Below are positions 5,776 through 14,002 of a stretch of DNA of 17,746 nucleotides, piece by piece; positions within the stretch are counted from its first letter, which is position 1, and every line of letters begins with the position of its first letter. The notes below the pieces were generated by a model, which was not told where the DNA came from, did no database searches, and worked only from the letters and a program-made list of their open reading frames with translations. The position numbers were made by a program, and so were the translations under genes. Source of the stretch: an uncultured Lachnospiraceae bacterium (GTDB lineage: Bacteria > Bacillota > Clostridia > Lachnospirales > Lachnospiraceae); assembly GCA_910588295.1 (NCBI GenBank), contig CAJUQO010000065.1:1-17746 (forward strand), given 5' to 3'.

Positions 5776-6945
5776 ATGGAACACAGCAGAGTATACGCAA
5801 AAATTGATCTCGATGCCGTGGAGGAAAATTTTGCCTCCATGCGCGAGAATATTGAACCGGGAACACAGATAGCCGCTGTGATCAAGGCGGACGGCTACGG
5901 TCACGGCGCCGTGCCGATCGCCCGGCTGGTGGAGCCGTATTCGTATATATGGGGATTTGCCGTAGCCACGGTGGAAGAGGGACTGGCTCTCCGGGAGGCA
6001 GGCATACAAAAACCGATCCTCCTGCTGGGCTTTGCATTTCCCGGACATTACAGGGATATTGCCGAAACGCAGATCCGTCCGGCGGTATTCAAGGAGGATA
6101 TGGCCTGCCAGTTATCCGATGCGGCTGTGCGGACAGGCCATACGATCCCATGCCATCTGGCTGTGGATACCGGCATGACCCGTATCGGATTTCCCGATAC
6201 GGAGGAGAGTGTGGAAGCGGTCCGGCGCATTACCGGTCTTCCGGGGCTGGAATGGGAAGGGGTGTTCACCCACTTTGCCAGGGCCGACGAGGTTTCCCTG
6301 GAACCCGCCCGGATACAGCTTGCCCGTTTTCAGGACTTCAGTTCCAAACTGGAGGCGGCCGGCATCCATATCCCGCTTAAGCATTGCAGCAACAGCGCAG
6401 CCCTCATGCAGTTTCGCGAGGCAGACCTGGACATGGTACGGGCCGGGATCAGCCTCTACGGGCTCTTACCTTCCGACGAGGTTCAGCGGGAACCGGTGCG
6501 GCTGCGGGCAGCCATGGAAATAAAGAGCCATATTACATATGTCAAATGGGTGGGACCGGGGGTTGCGGTCAGCTACGGCGGCACCTTTGTAACGGGCAGG
6601 CCCACGCGCATAGCCACGATCCCCGTGGGTTACGCCGACGGCTATCCCCGCAGTCTGTCAAATAAGGGACAGGTGCTGATCCGGGGCAAACGGGCGCCGA
6701 TCCTGGGCCGCATTTGTATGGATCAGTTTATGGTGGATATCACCGATATCCCGGAGGCAGGGGAATTTGACGAGGTGACTCTTTTAGGGCAGGACGAAGA
6801 GGAATGTCTGTCCGCCGAGGAGCTGGGAAGTCTGTCGGGCCGGTTCAATTACGAGCTGGTCTGCGATATCAACAAACGGGTGCCCCGCCTGTATCTGCAT
6901 CATGGAAAAATCGTGGAGGAAAGGCGATATTATACTCGCGGATAA
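5776..6945 (+). CDS. alr: Alanine racemase
   Basis: A 389-residue PLP-dependent enzyme making D-alanine for peptidoglycan. The cofactor lysine is Lys37 in AAVIKADGYGHG, at the start of the alpha/beta barrel, and the second catalytic base is Tyr267 in VSYGGTFVTG, in the C-terminal beta domain. Further family signatures are DTGMTRIGF, HCSNSAA, ARPGISLYG-like VRAGISLYGLLP, and GRICMDQFMVD. Length is typical (370-390). GGGAG lies about 8 nt before the ATG. It follows nnr by 31 nt without an obvious promoter and is probably in the same transcript. The neighbouring toxin-like ndoA downstream reproduces the alr-ndoA linkage of Bacillus and many Clostridia. Confidence 0.96.
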   Translation: MEHSRVYAKIDLDAVEENFASMRENIEPGTQIAAVIKADGYGHGAVPIARLVEPYSYIWGFAVATVEEGLALREAGIQKPILLLGFAFPGHYRDIAETQIRPAVFKEDMACQLSDAAVRTGHTIPCHLAVDTGMTRIGFPDTEESVEAVRRITGLPGLEWEGVFTHFARADEVSLEPARIQLARFQDFSSKLEAAGIHIPLKHCSNSAALMQFREADLDMVRAGISLYGLLPSDEVQREPVRLRAAMEIKSHITYVKWVGPGVAVSYGGTFVTGRPTRIATIPVGYADGYPRSLSNKGQVLIRGKRAPILGRICMDQFMVDITDIPEAGEFDEVTLLGQDEEECLSAEELGSLSGRFNYELVCDINKRVPRLYLHHGKIVEERRYYTRG

Positions 6946-7047
6946 TTTGCTGCATTTTTGCATACACCGGAGAAAATTGGAAATACTGGTAATTGTACGG
7001 AAACGGACAGTTATATTTCTATATTGATGAATCGGAGTGTGAGATTT

Positions 7048-7395
7048 GTGGTAATTAAACGAGGAGATATATTTTACGCTGATTTAAGGCCCGTGGTTGG
7101 CAGTGAACAGGGCGGCATACGGCCCGTATTGATCATACAAAATGATGTGGGCAATAAACACAGCCCCACGGTGATCTGCGCGGCCATCACCTCCAAGATG
7201 AATAAGGCGAAGCTGCCGACCCATATCGAAATTGACGCCTCATCCTATGCTATTGTGAGGGATTCGGTTATATTATTAGAGCAGTTGAGAACCATTGATA
7301 AGCAGCGCCTGAAAGATAAGGTCTGCCATCTGGACCAGGAGATCCTGAGACAGGTCAACAAGGCTTTGTGCATCAGTCTGGAGCTTCCTACATAA
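7048..7395 (+). CDS. ndoA: EndoA/MazF-type mRNA interferase
   Basis: A 115-residue MazF-fold ribonuclease, very close in sequence to Bacillus EndoA (VIKRGDIFYADL, GSEQGG, RPVLIIQNDVGNKHSPT, TIDKQRLKDKV). Such enzymes cut mRNA at short sequences and arrest growth when not blocked by antitoxin. I choose the GTG at 7048, with GGAG 10 nt upstream, over ATGs at 6958 or 7027: this start gives the family length and puts Arg25 and Thr48 exactly at the catalytic positions known for B. subtilis MazF. Both residues are intact, so the enzyme should be active. The 102-nt gap after alr contains no ribosome binding site plus ORF for an EndoAI-type antitoxin, which in Bacillus sits between these genes. Either the antitoxin is elsewhere or the protein works alone. 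Confidence 0.93.
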   Translation: MVIKRGDIFYADLRPVVGSEQGGIRPVLIIQNDVGNKHSPTVICAAITSKMNKAKLPTHIEIDASSYAIVRDSVILLEQLRTIDKQRLKDKVCHLDQEILRQVNKALCISLELPT

Positions 7396-7401
7396 CAGTT
7401 C

Positions 7402-7430
7402 TTGACGAATGCCCCTGAAAATGCTATATT
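7402..7430 (+). promoter_or_regulatory. Sigma-A promoter of yebC
   Basis: TTGACG (7402-7407) and TATATT (7425-7430) are separated by 17 nt; expected start about 7437. It lies only 7 nt after the ndoA stop, so yebC can be transcribed separately from the rex-ndoA group. Confidence 0.7.
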
Positions 7431-7484
7431 TACCCAGAGAAAAATGTAAGAAATTACTTTCAGAGAGAAGAGGAGTGGCGGAAG

Positions 7485-8213
7485 ATGTCAGGACATTCAA
7501 AATTTGCGAATATAAAGCATAAAAAAGAAAAAAACGACGCGAAAAAGGGTAAAATATTTACCATGATCGGCCGCGAAATCGTTGTGGCCGTGAAAGAAGG
7601 GGGCGCGGATCCCTCCAGCAACAGCAAGCTGCGGGACGTGATCGCCAAAGCCAAAGCCAATAACGTCCCCAACGATACCATTGAGCGCGGTATCAAAAAA
7701 GCGGCCGGTGACAGTGATGCCAACAATTATGAGACGATCACTTATGAGGGTTACGGCCCCGGCGGCGTGGCTATTATCGTAAAAACGCTGACCGATAATA
7801 AAAACCGCACGGCGGCTAATGTGAGAAGCGCCTTCACCAAGGGCAAGGGTACCATGGGCACGCCGGGCTGTGTCTCCTTCATGTTTGACGAGAAAGGACG
7901 CATCATTGTGGATAAAGAGGAGTTCGAGATGGACGCCGATGATCTCATGATGATGGCGCTGGACGCTGGAGCGGAGGATTTCTCGGAGGAGGAGGACTGT
8001 TTCGAGATTGTCACCGCCCCCGACGATTTTTCCGTGGTGCGGGAGACGCTGGAAAAGGAAGGCGTGGAAATGGCAGAGGCGGACGTGACATTGATCCCGC
8101 AGAACTACGTGGAGGTCACGGACGAAGAAAATCTCAAAAACCTGCAGAAGATTCTGGATCTTCTCGATGACGACGACGATGTACAGGATGTCTACCATAA
8201 CTGGGATGAATAA
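7485..8213 (+). CDS. yebC: YebC/PmpR family protein (TACO1-like)
   Basis: A 242-residue member of the YebC family. It opens with the diagnostic MSGHSKFANIKHKKEKNDAK and continues with GREIVVAVKEGG, NVPNDTIERGIKKAAG, YEGYGPGGVAIIV and the acidic third domain ending in LLDDDDDVQDVYHNWDE. Older literature treats the family as transcription regulators; work on bacterial YebC and mitochondrial TACO1 points to a ribosome-associated role helping synthesis of difficult (proline-rich) stretches. GAGGAG lies about 10 nt before the ATG. It has its own promoter (7402-7430) and terminator (8231-8299), so it is probably a single-gene unit. Length is standard (about 240). Confidence 0.95.
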   Translation: MSGHSKFANIKHKKEKNDAKKGKIFTMIGREIVVAVKEGGADPSSNSKLRDVIAKAKANNVPNDTIERGIKKAAGDSDANNYETITYEGYGPGGVAIIVKTLTDNKNRTAANVRSAFTKGKGTMGTPGCVSFMFDEKGRIIVDKEEFEMDADDLMMMALDAGAEDFSEEEDCFEIVTAPDDFSVVRETLEKEGVEMAEADVTLIPQNYVEVTDEENLKNLQKILDLLDDDDDVQDVYHNWDE

Positions 8214-8230
8214 AAAATTATTTTACAGAC

Positions 8231-8299
8231 AGCAGAAAACCTGGTGAGAGCGTATGGGAGCCGCTCTGGCGGGTTTTCTGCTTTTCTGCGTGTTTTTTT
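8231..8299 (+). terminator. Intrinsic terminator after yebC
   Basis: AGCAGAAAACC (8231-8241) pairs with GGTTTTCTGCT (8272-8282 or one base earlier), with an inner AGAGCG/CGCTCT helix inside the loop. A run of T follows at 8291-8299 after a short spacer. It begins 17 nt after the yebC stop and closes that unit. Confidence 0.8.
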
Positions 8300-8367
8300 A
8301 TGCCCATGTATGATTTTCCATCTATTTGCAGATACTGACGGAAAAGAAAAAGACGGAGGTTTCTCAA

Positions 8368-9009
8368 ATGGAACAGGATCAGGAAGCAAAATCAGAAAAT
8401 ATATCGGAACTGAAAGGAAAGATCTATCTGCTGTCCATCACCGGCGAGGTGGAGGGCCATGAATCCCTCGGGGACAGGGCGAAAACCACAAAATACGAGC
8501 ATATCCTGCCGCGGCTGGCCATGGTGGAGGACGACGAGAGGGTGGAGGGACTGCTGGTTCTTTTAAATACGGTAGGCGGCGACGTGGAGGCGGGTCTTGC
8601 CATCGCTGAGATGATCGCGTCCTTAAGCAAACCGTCGGTATCCCTTGTGCTGGGCGGCGGCCATTCTATCGGTGTGCCCCTGGCTGTGTCGGCGGATTAT
8701 TCTTTTATCGTTCCCAGCGCCACGATGGTCATTCATCCGGTGCGCTCCAACGGTATGTTTATCGGCGTGATGCAGTCCTATAGAAATCTGGAAAAGACCC
8801 AGGATCGGATCACCGGATTTATTGAACAGCATTCCCGAATCACCCGAAAACGGATTGAGGAACTGATGCTGGACACTTCCACACTGGTCAAAGACGTGGG
8901 AACCATGCTGGACGGGGATGATGCTGTCCGCGAGGGGATCATTGATGAAGTGGGCGGTATCAGCCAGGCGCTGGCGAAGCTGTATGAGTTGATGGGCGGA
9001 AAGAAATAA
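8368..9009 (+). CDS. tepA: ClpP-like serine protease, TepA family
   Basis: A 213-residue cytoplasmic ClpP-fold protease of the TepA (YmfB) type, named in Bacillus as translocation-enhancing. Catalytic residues by position are Ser100 in GGGHSIG, His123 in MVIHPVR and probably Asp169 in LMLDTST. The oxyanion-region NTVGGDVEAGLAIAEMI is also typical. The start at 8368 has GGAGG 8 nt upstream (8355-8359) and is preferred over an ATG at 8326 without one. The stop is followed by a region with the promoter for uppP. In Bacillus tepA sits immediately upstream of spoIIIE; here uppP is inserted between it and the ftsK/spoIIIE gene. The physiological substrate is not known from sequence. Confidence 0.88.
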   Translation: MEQDQEAKSENISELKGKIYLLSITGEVEGHESLGDRAKTTKYEHILPRLAMVEDDERVEGLLVLLNTVGGDVEAGLAIAEMIASLSKPSVSLVLGGGHSIGVPLAVSADYSFIVPSATMVIHPVRSNGMFIGVMQSYRNLEKTQDRITGFIEQHSRITRKRIEELMLDTSTLVKDVGTMLDGDDAVREGIIDEVGGISQALAKLYELMGGKK

Positions 9010-9126
9010 GTCCGGAAACTGTTGTGCCCGGCGGCATGTACATGTAATGCTCCTAACAGAGTAAATTGCCGGGCGCAGCAGCCCTGTCCGCCATAAAAAA
9101 GCCGCATACAGACGGAAAAACGGTGA

Positions 9127-9155
9127 TTGTATACAGTGTTTAATTGTGTTATAAT
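9127..9155 (+). promoter_or_regulatory. Sigma-A promoter of uppP
   Basis: TTGTAT (9127-9132) and TATAAT (9150-9155) with a 17-nt spacer; transcription start expected near 9162. A spaced GC-rich inverted repeat (GCCCGGC near 9026 and GCCGGGC near 9069) lies between the tepA stop and this promoter but has no T-run. Confidence 0.75.
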
Positions 9156-9212
9156 GCTTTATTGGTTTTAATGAAACATCGAAATACTACGGAAGATAAG
9201 GTTTACATATAT

Positions 9213-10094
9213 ATGATTATACTGGAGTCGATCCTGCTGGGGATTTTGCAGGGGATTTTTGAATTTTTGCCGGTGAGCAGCGCCGGGCATCTGGTGCTGC
9301 TTTATCAGCTGCTTGAAATGGATATGCCTTCCTGTCTGCCGATGCTGGCTCTGGCGCATTTAGGAAGTCTCGTGGCAGCTACCCGGTTTTATGCGAAAGA
9401 TGTCAGAAAGATCAGGACTAAGCTGCTGCGTATTCCGGCAGGGCTTATAGAAAATATCCGTATCTGGTATCATAATAAAAAGGATGGCGATATCAACCGT
9501 TATAAATGGTTGTTTCATTCTAATTATGGTAAGCTGGCCCTTCTCATTACACTGGGAAACGTGCCTACGATTATTTTCGGATTCCTGTTCAGAGACTGGG
9601 CGGAGGCCGTGACGAACAGTTATCTGGCTGTGGGGATCGGTTTTCTCTTTTCGGCCGTATTTTTGCTGGTATCCACGTTTCTTCCTAAGGGTAACCGGGT
9701 ACCGCGGGAACTGCATGTATGGGAAATCCTTGTGGTTGGAATTTGCCAGGGAGGGGCTGTTTTTCCGGGCGTATCCCGGTTTGCCCTGACGCTGTCTGTA
9801 TTCCTGCTCTTGGGTATGACGAAGCTGTCAGCGCTTAAAAGTTCCCTTTTTTTATCAATGCCGATAATGCTGGGGGCTTTTATCCGGGAATGCCCGGGGC
9901 TTTTTGCCGACGGCTTTTCCTGGGAGCTTCTTGGAAGCTATCTGGCCGTATTTGTTTTTTCTGCATTTATTAGTATGTTGATGATCCGCTGGTGTCTGAG
10001 CTTGGTAATGGACAGAAAAATGACGGTGTTTGCCGTTTACTGCCTACTGATCAGCATATTTTCGATAGGATGTCATTTTGCCATTGCGGGATGA
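9213..10094 (+). CDS. uppP: Undecaprenyl-diphosphate phosphatase, BacA/UppP family
   Basis: A 293-residue multi-pass membrane enzyme that dephosphorylates undecaprenyl pyrophosphate to recycle the lipid carrier of cell wall synthesis; overproduction is linked to bacitracin resistance. The first catalytic region is ILQGIFEFLPVSSAGHLVL (Glu17, Ser22-Ser23, His26), and the second is PGVSR (Arg189). The usual PGxSRSGxT pattern is here PGVSRFALTLS, so the serine-glycine after Arg is replaced. A polar insert at about residues 80-108 (KDGDINRYKWLFHSNYGK) makes it somewhat longer than the common 265-280. The start at 9213 matches family N-termini; its ribosome binding site (AAGG at 9198-9201) is weak, and an ATG at 9171 cannot be excluded. 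It has its own promoter. The family is clear, but the subgroup is divergent. Confidence 0.85.
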   Translation: MIILESILLGILQGIFEFLPVSSAGHLVLLYQLLEMDMPSCLPMLALAHLGSLVAATRFYAKDVRKIRTKLLRIPAGLIENIRIWYHNKKDGDINRYKWLFHSNYGKLALLITLGNVPTIIFGFLFRDWAEAVTNSYLAVGIGFLFSAVFLLVSTFLPKGNRVPRELHVWEILVVGICQGGAVFPGVSRFALTLSVFLLLGMTKLSALKSSLFLSMPIMLGAFIRECPGLFADGFSWELLGSYLAVFVFSAFISMLMIRWCLSLVMDRKMTVFAVYCLLISIFSIGCHFAIAG

Positions 10095-10104
10095 CAGAAC
10101 AAAA

Positions 10105-10135
10105 GTTACCGTTTAGCCGGCAGCTGAACGGTAAC
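10105..10135 (+). repeat. 13-bp hairpin between uppP and ftsK
   Basis: GTTACCGTTTAGC (10105-10117) and GCTGAACGGTAAC (10123-10135) pair over 13 positions with one G-U pair and the 5-nt loop CGGCA. It begins 10 nt after the uppP stop and ends 30 nt before the ftsK ribosome binding site. No T-run follows, so it is not a standard intrinsic terminator; it may stabilise or separate mRNA, or bind a protein. Confidence 0.65.
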
Positions 10136-10177
10136 GAACAGAAACTGTCGCCGCAGGGCGGTGGCAAGGAGGTATAT

Positions 10178-12700
10178 TTGGCAACAAAAAAGCAAACCAC
10201 GAGAAGAAATACAACGACCTCAAAACGCAGGGCGCCGTCACGGAAGAGAAAGCAGGAATTGTTTGTCAGAGAATGCATTTTATGGTTTACGCTGGCTGTC
10301 TGCCTGATCCTGTTTTTAAGTACATTTGGTATTTGCGGCGTGGTGGGAAACCTGTGTGCCTCACTGTTTTTCGGGCTGTTTGGCCTCATGGGATATGTAT
10401 TTCCCATTTTGTTCTTTGCCCTGATACGGGTGGGGCTGGGCAATAGTGCTCTGCCAGACAAACTCCGCCTGAACGGCAGTCTGGCGGTTTTGTTTTTGTG
10501 CATATGCGGCATGTCCCAGATGCTGTTCGTGGGAGGCGTGCAGGATAAGGCTGTGGATCTGTATAGGGACGCCGTCGGCGATCATCTGTGCGGCGGTATG
10601 GTCGGAGGATTGCTGGCGAAAGGACTGAGTTACATTGTGGGAGAATCCGGCGCTTACATATTGATGACTGCCGGCGTAATCATCAGCCTGGTTCTTCTGA
10701 CGCGAAAGTCCTTTATGCAGCCGATCCGGAGCGGCAGTGAAAAAGCTGTCAGGACAGTGCAGAAAAAACAAAAGGAGATGGCCCAGGAACACAGGGATCG
10801 CAATAATGCGAGAAAAAATCTCCGGCAGGAAGAACGGGCCCGCAGGAAAGAGCAGTCCGGCGTGAATTTCGAACTGACAGATTTAAAGGGTAATGGCAAA
10901 GACACATCCGAACCGCAGAAAACGGAGGACATGCCCGCCAGCCGGAAGAAAGCAAAAGTTTCTTTCATAAATGATATCCGCCAGGAAACGGAGACAAACG
11001 TCCCGGCGGAACCGGAGGCTGTACCGGAGCCGGAAACTGTACCGGAAAAGAAACCGGAATTTCATATTGAACGTCCCCTGTCGCCGGTGGACTCTGCCCC
11101 GGCGATGGATGTGGAACGGGAGGAGCCGGCACAGGATCCGGGGGCCGTACCCGAAGAAAAGAAAAAGCAAAAGAAAATGACGGAAAAAGAGAAGAATCAG
11201 CAAAACCAGGAGATCCTTTCGGAAATGGCTGATCAGGAGCCGGTGGAGCAGGAGTATAAATTCCCCCCCATGACCCTGCTGCAGAAAAGCAGAAAGGGTA
11301 AAGGAGGGGACAGTGACCAGAAGCTGTATGAGACAGCCCAGAAACTGGAGAGTACGTTAAAGAGCTTTGGTGTCAAAGTCACTGTGACGAACGCAAGCTG
11401 CGGCCCCACCGTGACCCGCTATGAGCTGCAGCCGGAACAGGGTGTCAAAGTCAGCCGTATCGTAAATCTGGCCGATGATATCAAATTGAACCTGGCGGTG
11501 GCGGATATCCGCATCGAGGCGCCAATCCCCGGCAAGGCGGCTGTTGGTATTGAGGTTCCCAACGAGACAAACAGCGCCGTCTATCTGCGGGATCTTCTGG
11601 ATACTCCGCAGTTCAGGGAGTTTGATTCCCATCTGGCTTTTGCCGTGGGTAAGGATATCGCGGGACAGCCGGTAATCACCGACATCGGAAAAATGCCCCA
11701 CCTGCTGATTGCCGGAGCCACCGGTTCGGGCAAGTCGGTGTGTATTAATACCCTGATTATGAGTATTTTGTTTAAGGCCCGTCCAGATGATGTCAAGTTG
11801 ATTATGATTGATCCCAAGGTGGTGGAATTAAGTGTCTACAACGGTATTCCCCATCTGCTGATCCCAGTGGTCACAGATCCCAAAAAAGCGGCGGGAGCCC
11901 TGAACTGGGCTGTAGCCGAGATGGAAGAACGTTATAACAAATTTGCTAAGTATAATGTTCGTGACATGAAGGGGTACAATAAAAAGGTGGAAGCGATCGA
12001 ATGCGTGGAGGATGACGAAAAGCCGGTAAAAATGCCACAGATCGTTGTGATCGTGGACGAGCTGGCTGATCTGATGATGGTGGCCTCCAAGGAGGTGGAA
12101 GATGCAATCTGCCGCCTGGCCCAGCTTGCCAGGGCGGCCGGTATCCATCTGATCATCGCTACCCAGAGGCCGTCCGTCAACGTCATTACCGGGCTGATTA
12201 AGGCCAATATGCCCTCCCGGGTGGCTTTTGCGGTTAGCTCCGGCGTGGATTCCCGCACCATTCTGGATATGGTGGGGGCGGAAAAACTGTTGGGCAAGGG
12301 CGATATGCTTTTTTATCCCCAGGGGTATCCGAAACCGGCCAGGCTGCAAGGCAGCTTTGTGTCCGATAAGGAAGTGGGGGCCGTCGTGGAATTCCTGACA
12401 GTGGATAAAGAACCGGTGTCTTATGATGAATCGATATCCGAAAAGATCACCAACACTACTGTGGGAGGCGTTTCATCCGCGGAGTCTGACAGGGATTCTC
12501 TTTTTGCCGAGGCGGGCAGGTTCATCATCGAGAAGGACAAGGCCTCCATCGGTATGCTGCAGAGAATGTTCAAAATAGGGTTTAACCGGGCGGCCCGGAT
12601 CATGGATCAGCTCTGTGAGGCCGGGGTGGTCACCGGCGAGGAGGGCACAAAACCAAGAAAAGTCCTCATGACGATGGAAGAATTTGAATCACTAAAATAA
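10178..12700 (+). CDS. ftsK: DNA translocase FtsK/SpoIIIE
   Basis: An 840-residue hexameric DNA pump that moves chromosome arms at the septum or into the forespore. I use a TTG start because a perfect AAGGAGG (10166-10172) stands 5 nt before it; the ATG at 9992 lies inside uppP. The order is: a basic N-terminal tail; about four membrane segments (residues 30-170); a charged linker, P/E-rich near 270-330; alpha/beta motor domain with Walker A GATGSGKS (513-520) and Walker B VVIVDELADLM (Asp627-Glu628); and a C-terminal gamma winged helix (about 772-840) for reading polar DNA sequences. Length suits SpoIIIE-type proteins. The gene after it begins 56 nt downstream and may be co-transcribed. Whether the cell uses it in sporulation or vegetative growth cannot be told here. 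Confidence 0.95.
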   Translation: MATKKQTTRRNTTTSKRRAPSRKRKQELFVRECILWFTLAVCLILFLSTFGICGVVGNLCASLFFGLFGLMGYVFPILFFALIRVGLGNSALPDKLRLNGSLAVLFLCICGMSQMLFVGGVQDKAVDLYRDAVGDHLCGGMVGGLLAKGLSYIVGESGAYILMTAGVIISLVLLTRKSFMQPIRSGSEKAVRTVQKKQKEMAQEHRDRNNARKNLRQEERARRKEQSGVNFELTDLKGNGKDTSEPQKTEDMPASRKKAKVSFINDIRQETETNVPAEPEAVPEPETVPEKKPEFHIERPLSPVDSAPAMDVEREEPAQDPGAVPEEKKKQKKMTEKEKNQQNQEILSEMADQEPVEQEYKFPPMTLLQKSRKGKGGDSDQKLYETAQKLESTLKSFGVKVTVTNASCGPTVTRYELQPEQGVKVSRIVNLADDIKLNLAVADIRIEAPIPGKAAVGIEVPNETNSAVYLRDLLDTPQFREFDSHLAFAVGKDIAGQPVITDIGKMPHLLIAGATGSGKSVCINTLIMSILFKARPDDVKLIMIDPKVVELSVYNGIPHLLIPVVTDPKKAAGALNWAVAEMEERYNKFAKYNVRDMKGYNKKVEAIECVEDDEKPVKMPQIVVIVDELADLMMVASKEVEDAICRLAQLARAAGIHLIIATQRPSVNVITGLIKANMPSRVAFAVSSGVDSRTILDMVGAEKLLGKGDMLFYPQGYPKPARLQGSFVSDKEVGAVVEFLTVDKEPVSYDESISEKITNTTVGGVSSAESDRDSLFAEAGRFIIEKDKASIGMLQRMFKIGFNRAARIMDQLCEAGVVTGEEGTKPRKVLMTMEEFESLK

Positions 12701-12756
12701 GTAGCTCTGGAAGATATCCAACAGTTACAAGATCCAGATGAAAGGGGCGATAGCTT

Positions 12757-13923
12757 ATGGAATGTAAAAACTGTGGTTTTCCCCTGGATGACGGGGTACT
12801 GGTATGTCCGCGGTGCGGCACGGAAGTGCAACTGGTGTCTGATTATCAGGTGTTTGGCGATTTCCTCGACCAGCATTTAGGCAAAAATGATAAAAAGAGG
12901 AAAAATCCGGATCCGGTGACGCAGCATAATGGCCCGGAGGAAATTTACCGTGTTTCCCGCATGAGAAGGGCAGAGCAGAAAAAGCAGAAAAAACGCAGGA
13001 TTCGGCTGGCCATCCTGATTACTTTTGTAGTGGCCGCAGCCACCATTTATGGTGTTTTGCAGCTCAATATACGGTATCAGAATGAGAGCTCCTATGATTA
13101 CCAGATGAAGCGCGCCGAGACAGCATATGCGGATCAGAAATACGATCAGGCTTATGAACGTGTGCAGAAAGCCATTGGCCTGGAGGCGGAGGATGCGGAC
13201 GCCTGGCTTTTGAAGGCCCGGATTCTGATTGAGCAGCGGGAAACGGATAAAGCCATATCGGCTTTGCAGAAAATTATCGGCCTGTATCCAAACAACGCTT
13301 CGGCCTATGAACTGCTGATTCAGATTTATGAGGGTAAGAAGGATACAGACGCAATCAAATCGCTGCTTTCCGACAGCAGCGACAAAGGCATACGGGCCCA
13401 GTTTGCCGATTATATCAGTGATATGCCGAAATCAGACCTGAAGGAAGGAGAATATGATGATTACCAGACATTTTCCCTATCCAGTGAAGAGGGAAGTGTG
13501 ATATACTATACGTTGGATGGCAGTATACCCGATGAAAAGTCTCAGGTCTTTGATAAAAAGATCCGATTGGACAATGAGGGGGTCACGGTTGTTCAGGCTA
13601 TTGCCGTCAATCAAAAAGGGATTTCCAGTGATATTGCCCAGTTTACCTATACGATCGCGTTTCCTGTTCCTGATCCGCCCAAAATCTCGCCCAGCTCAGG
13701 GGAATTTATCCAGGGCATGGATGCGGAGATCCAGATCATTGTACCGGACGGATGTAAAGCCTATTATTCGTTCGACCAAATGCCCACCAGCGAGACGGGG
13801 ACGCGGTACACCGGCGAACCCATACCGATGCCGGAGGGTGAGCATACCTTCTATGCGATTTTGGTAAACAGTCAGGGAAAGAGCAGTTATGCTGCCAGCG
13901 AGACTTACAGCTATTCCAGGTAA
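12757..13923 (+). CDS. Zinc-ribbon / TM / TPR / chitobiase-C-like domain protein
   Basis: A 388-residue protein of unusual modular build and unknown function. An N-terminal zinc ribbon has Cys3, Cys6, Cys17 and Cys20 (CKNCG, CPRCG). A basic stretch (KKQKKRRIR) precedes one membrane segment at about 84-104, predicting a cytoplasmic ribbon and an outside C-terminus by the positive-inside rule. Residues about 115-215 form TPR-like helices (YADQKYDQAYERVQKAIGLE). Two beta-rich repeats follow, about 239-298 (YYTLDGSIPDEKSQ, IAVNQKGISSD) and 308-386 (YYSFDQMPTSETG, ILVNSQGKSSY), resembling the CHB_HEX_C domain at the end of chitobiases, probably a binding module. There is no catalytic glycosidase domain. 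It follows ftsK by 56 nt with a modest AAGGGG ribosome binding site and no visible promoter. Confidence 0.78.
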   Translation: MECKNCGFPLDDGVLVCPRCGTEVQLVSDYQVFGDFLDQHLGKNDKKRKNPDPVTQHNGPEEIYRVSRMRRAEQKKQKKRRIRLAILITFVVAAATIYGVLQLNIRYQNESSYDYQMKRAETAYADQKYDQAYERVQKAIGLEAEDADAWLLKARILIEQRETDKAISALQKIIGLYPNNASAYELLIQIYEGKKDTDAIKSLLSDSSDKGIRAQFADYISDMPKSDLKEGEYDDYQTFSLSSEEGSVIYYTLDGSIPDEKSQVFDKKIRLDNEGVTVVQAIAVNQKGISSDIAQFTYTIAFPVPDPPKISPSSGEFIQGMDAEIQIIVPDGCKAYYSFDQMPTSETGTRYTGEPIPMPEGEHTFYAILVNSQGKSSYAASETYSYSR

Positions 13924-14002
13924 TGGCCCTGGTGGTGAAGTGAGCCCGCAACATTCATGTATTCAGCGCCGTGGCGTTAGAAAATATTCCAAGGAGGAGA
14001 TT

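Noticed and set aside
7497..8198. 233-codon minus-strand reading frame opposite yebC
   Set aside because: Mirror of the conserved yebC gene; no start signals and no family resemblance.
9992..10177. ATG start of ftsK inside uppP
   Set aside because: It would overlap uppP by about 100 nt with no ribosome binding site; the TTG at 10178 follows a perfect AAGGAGG.
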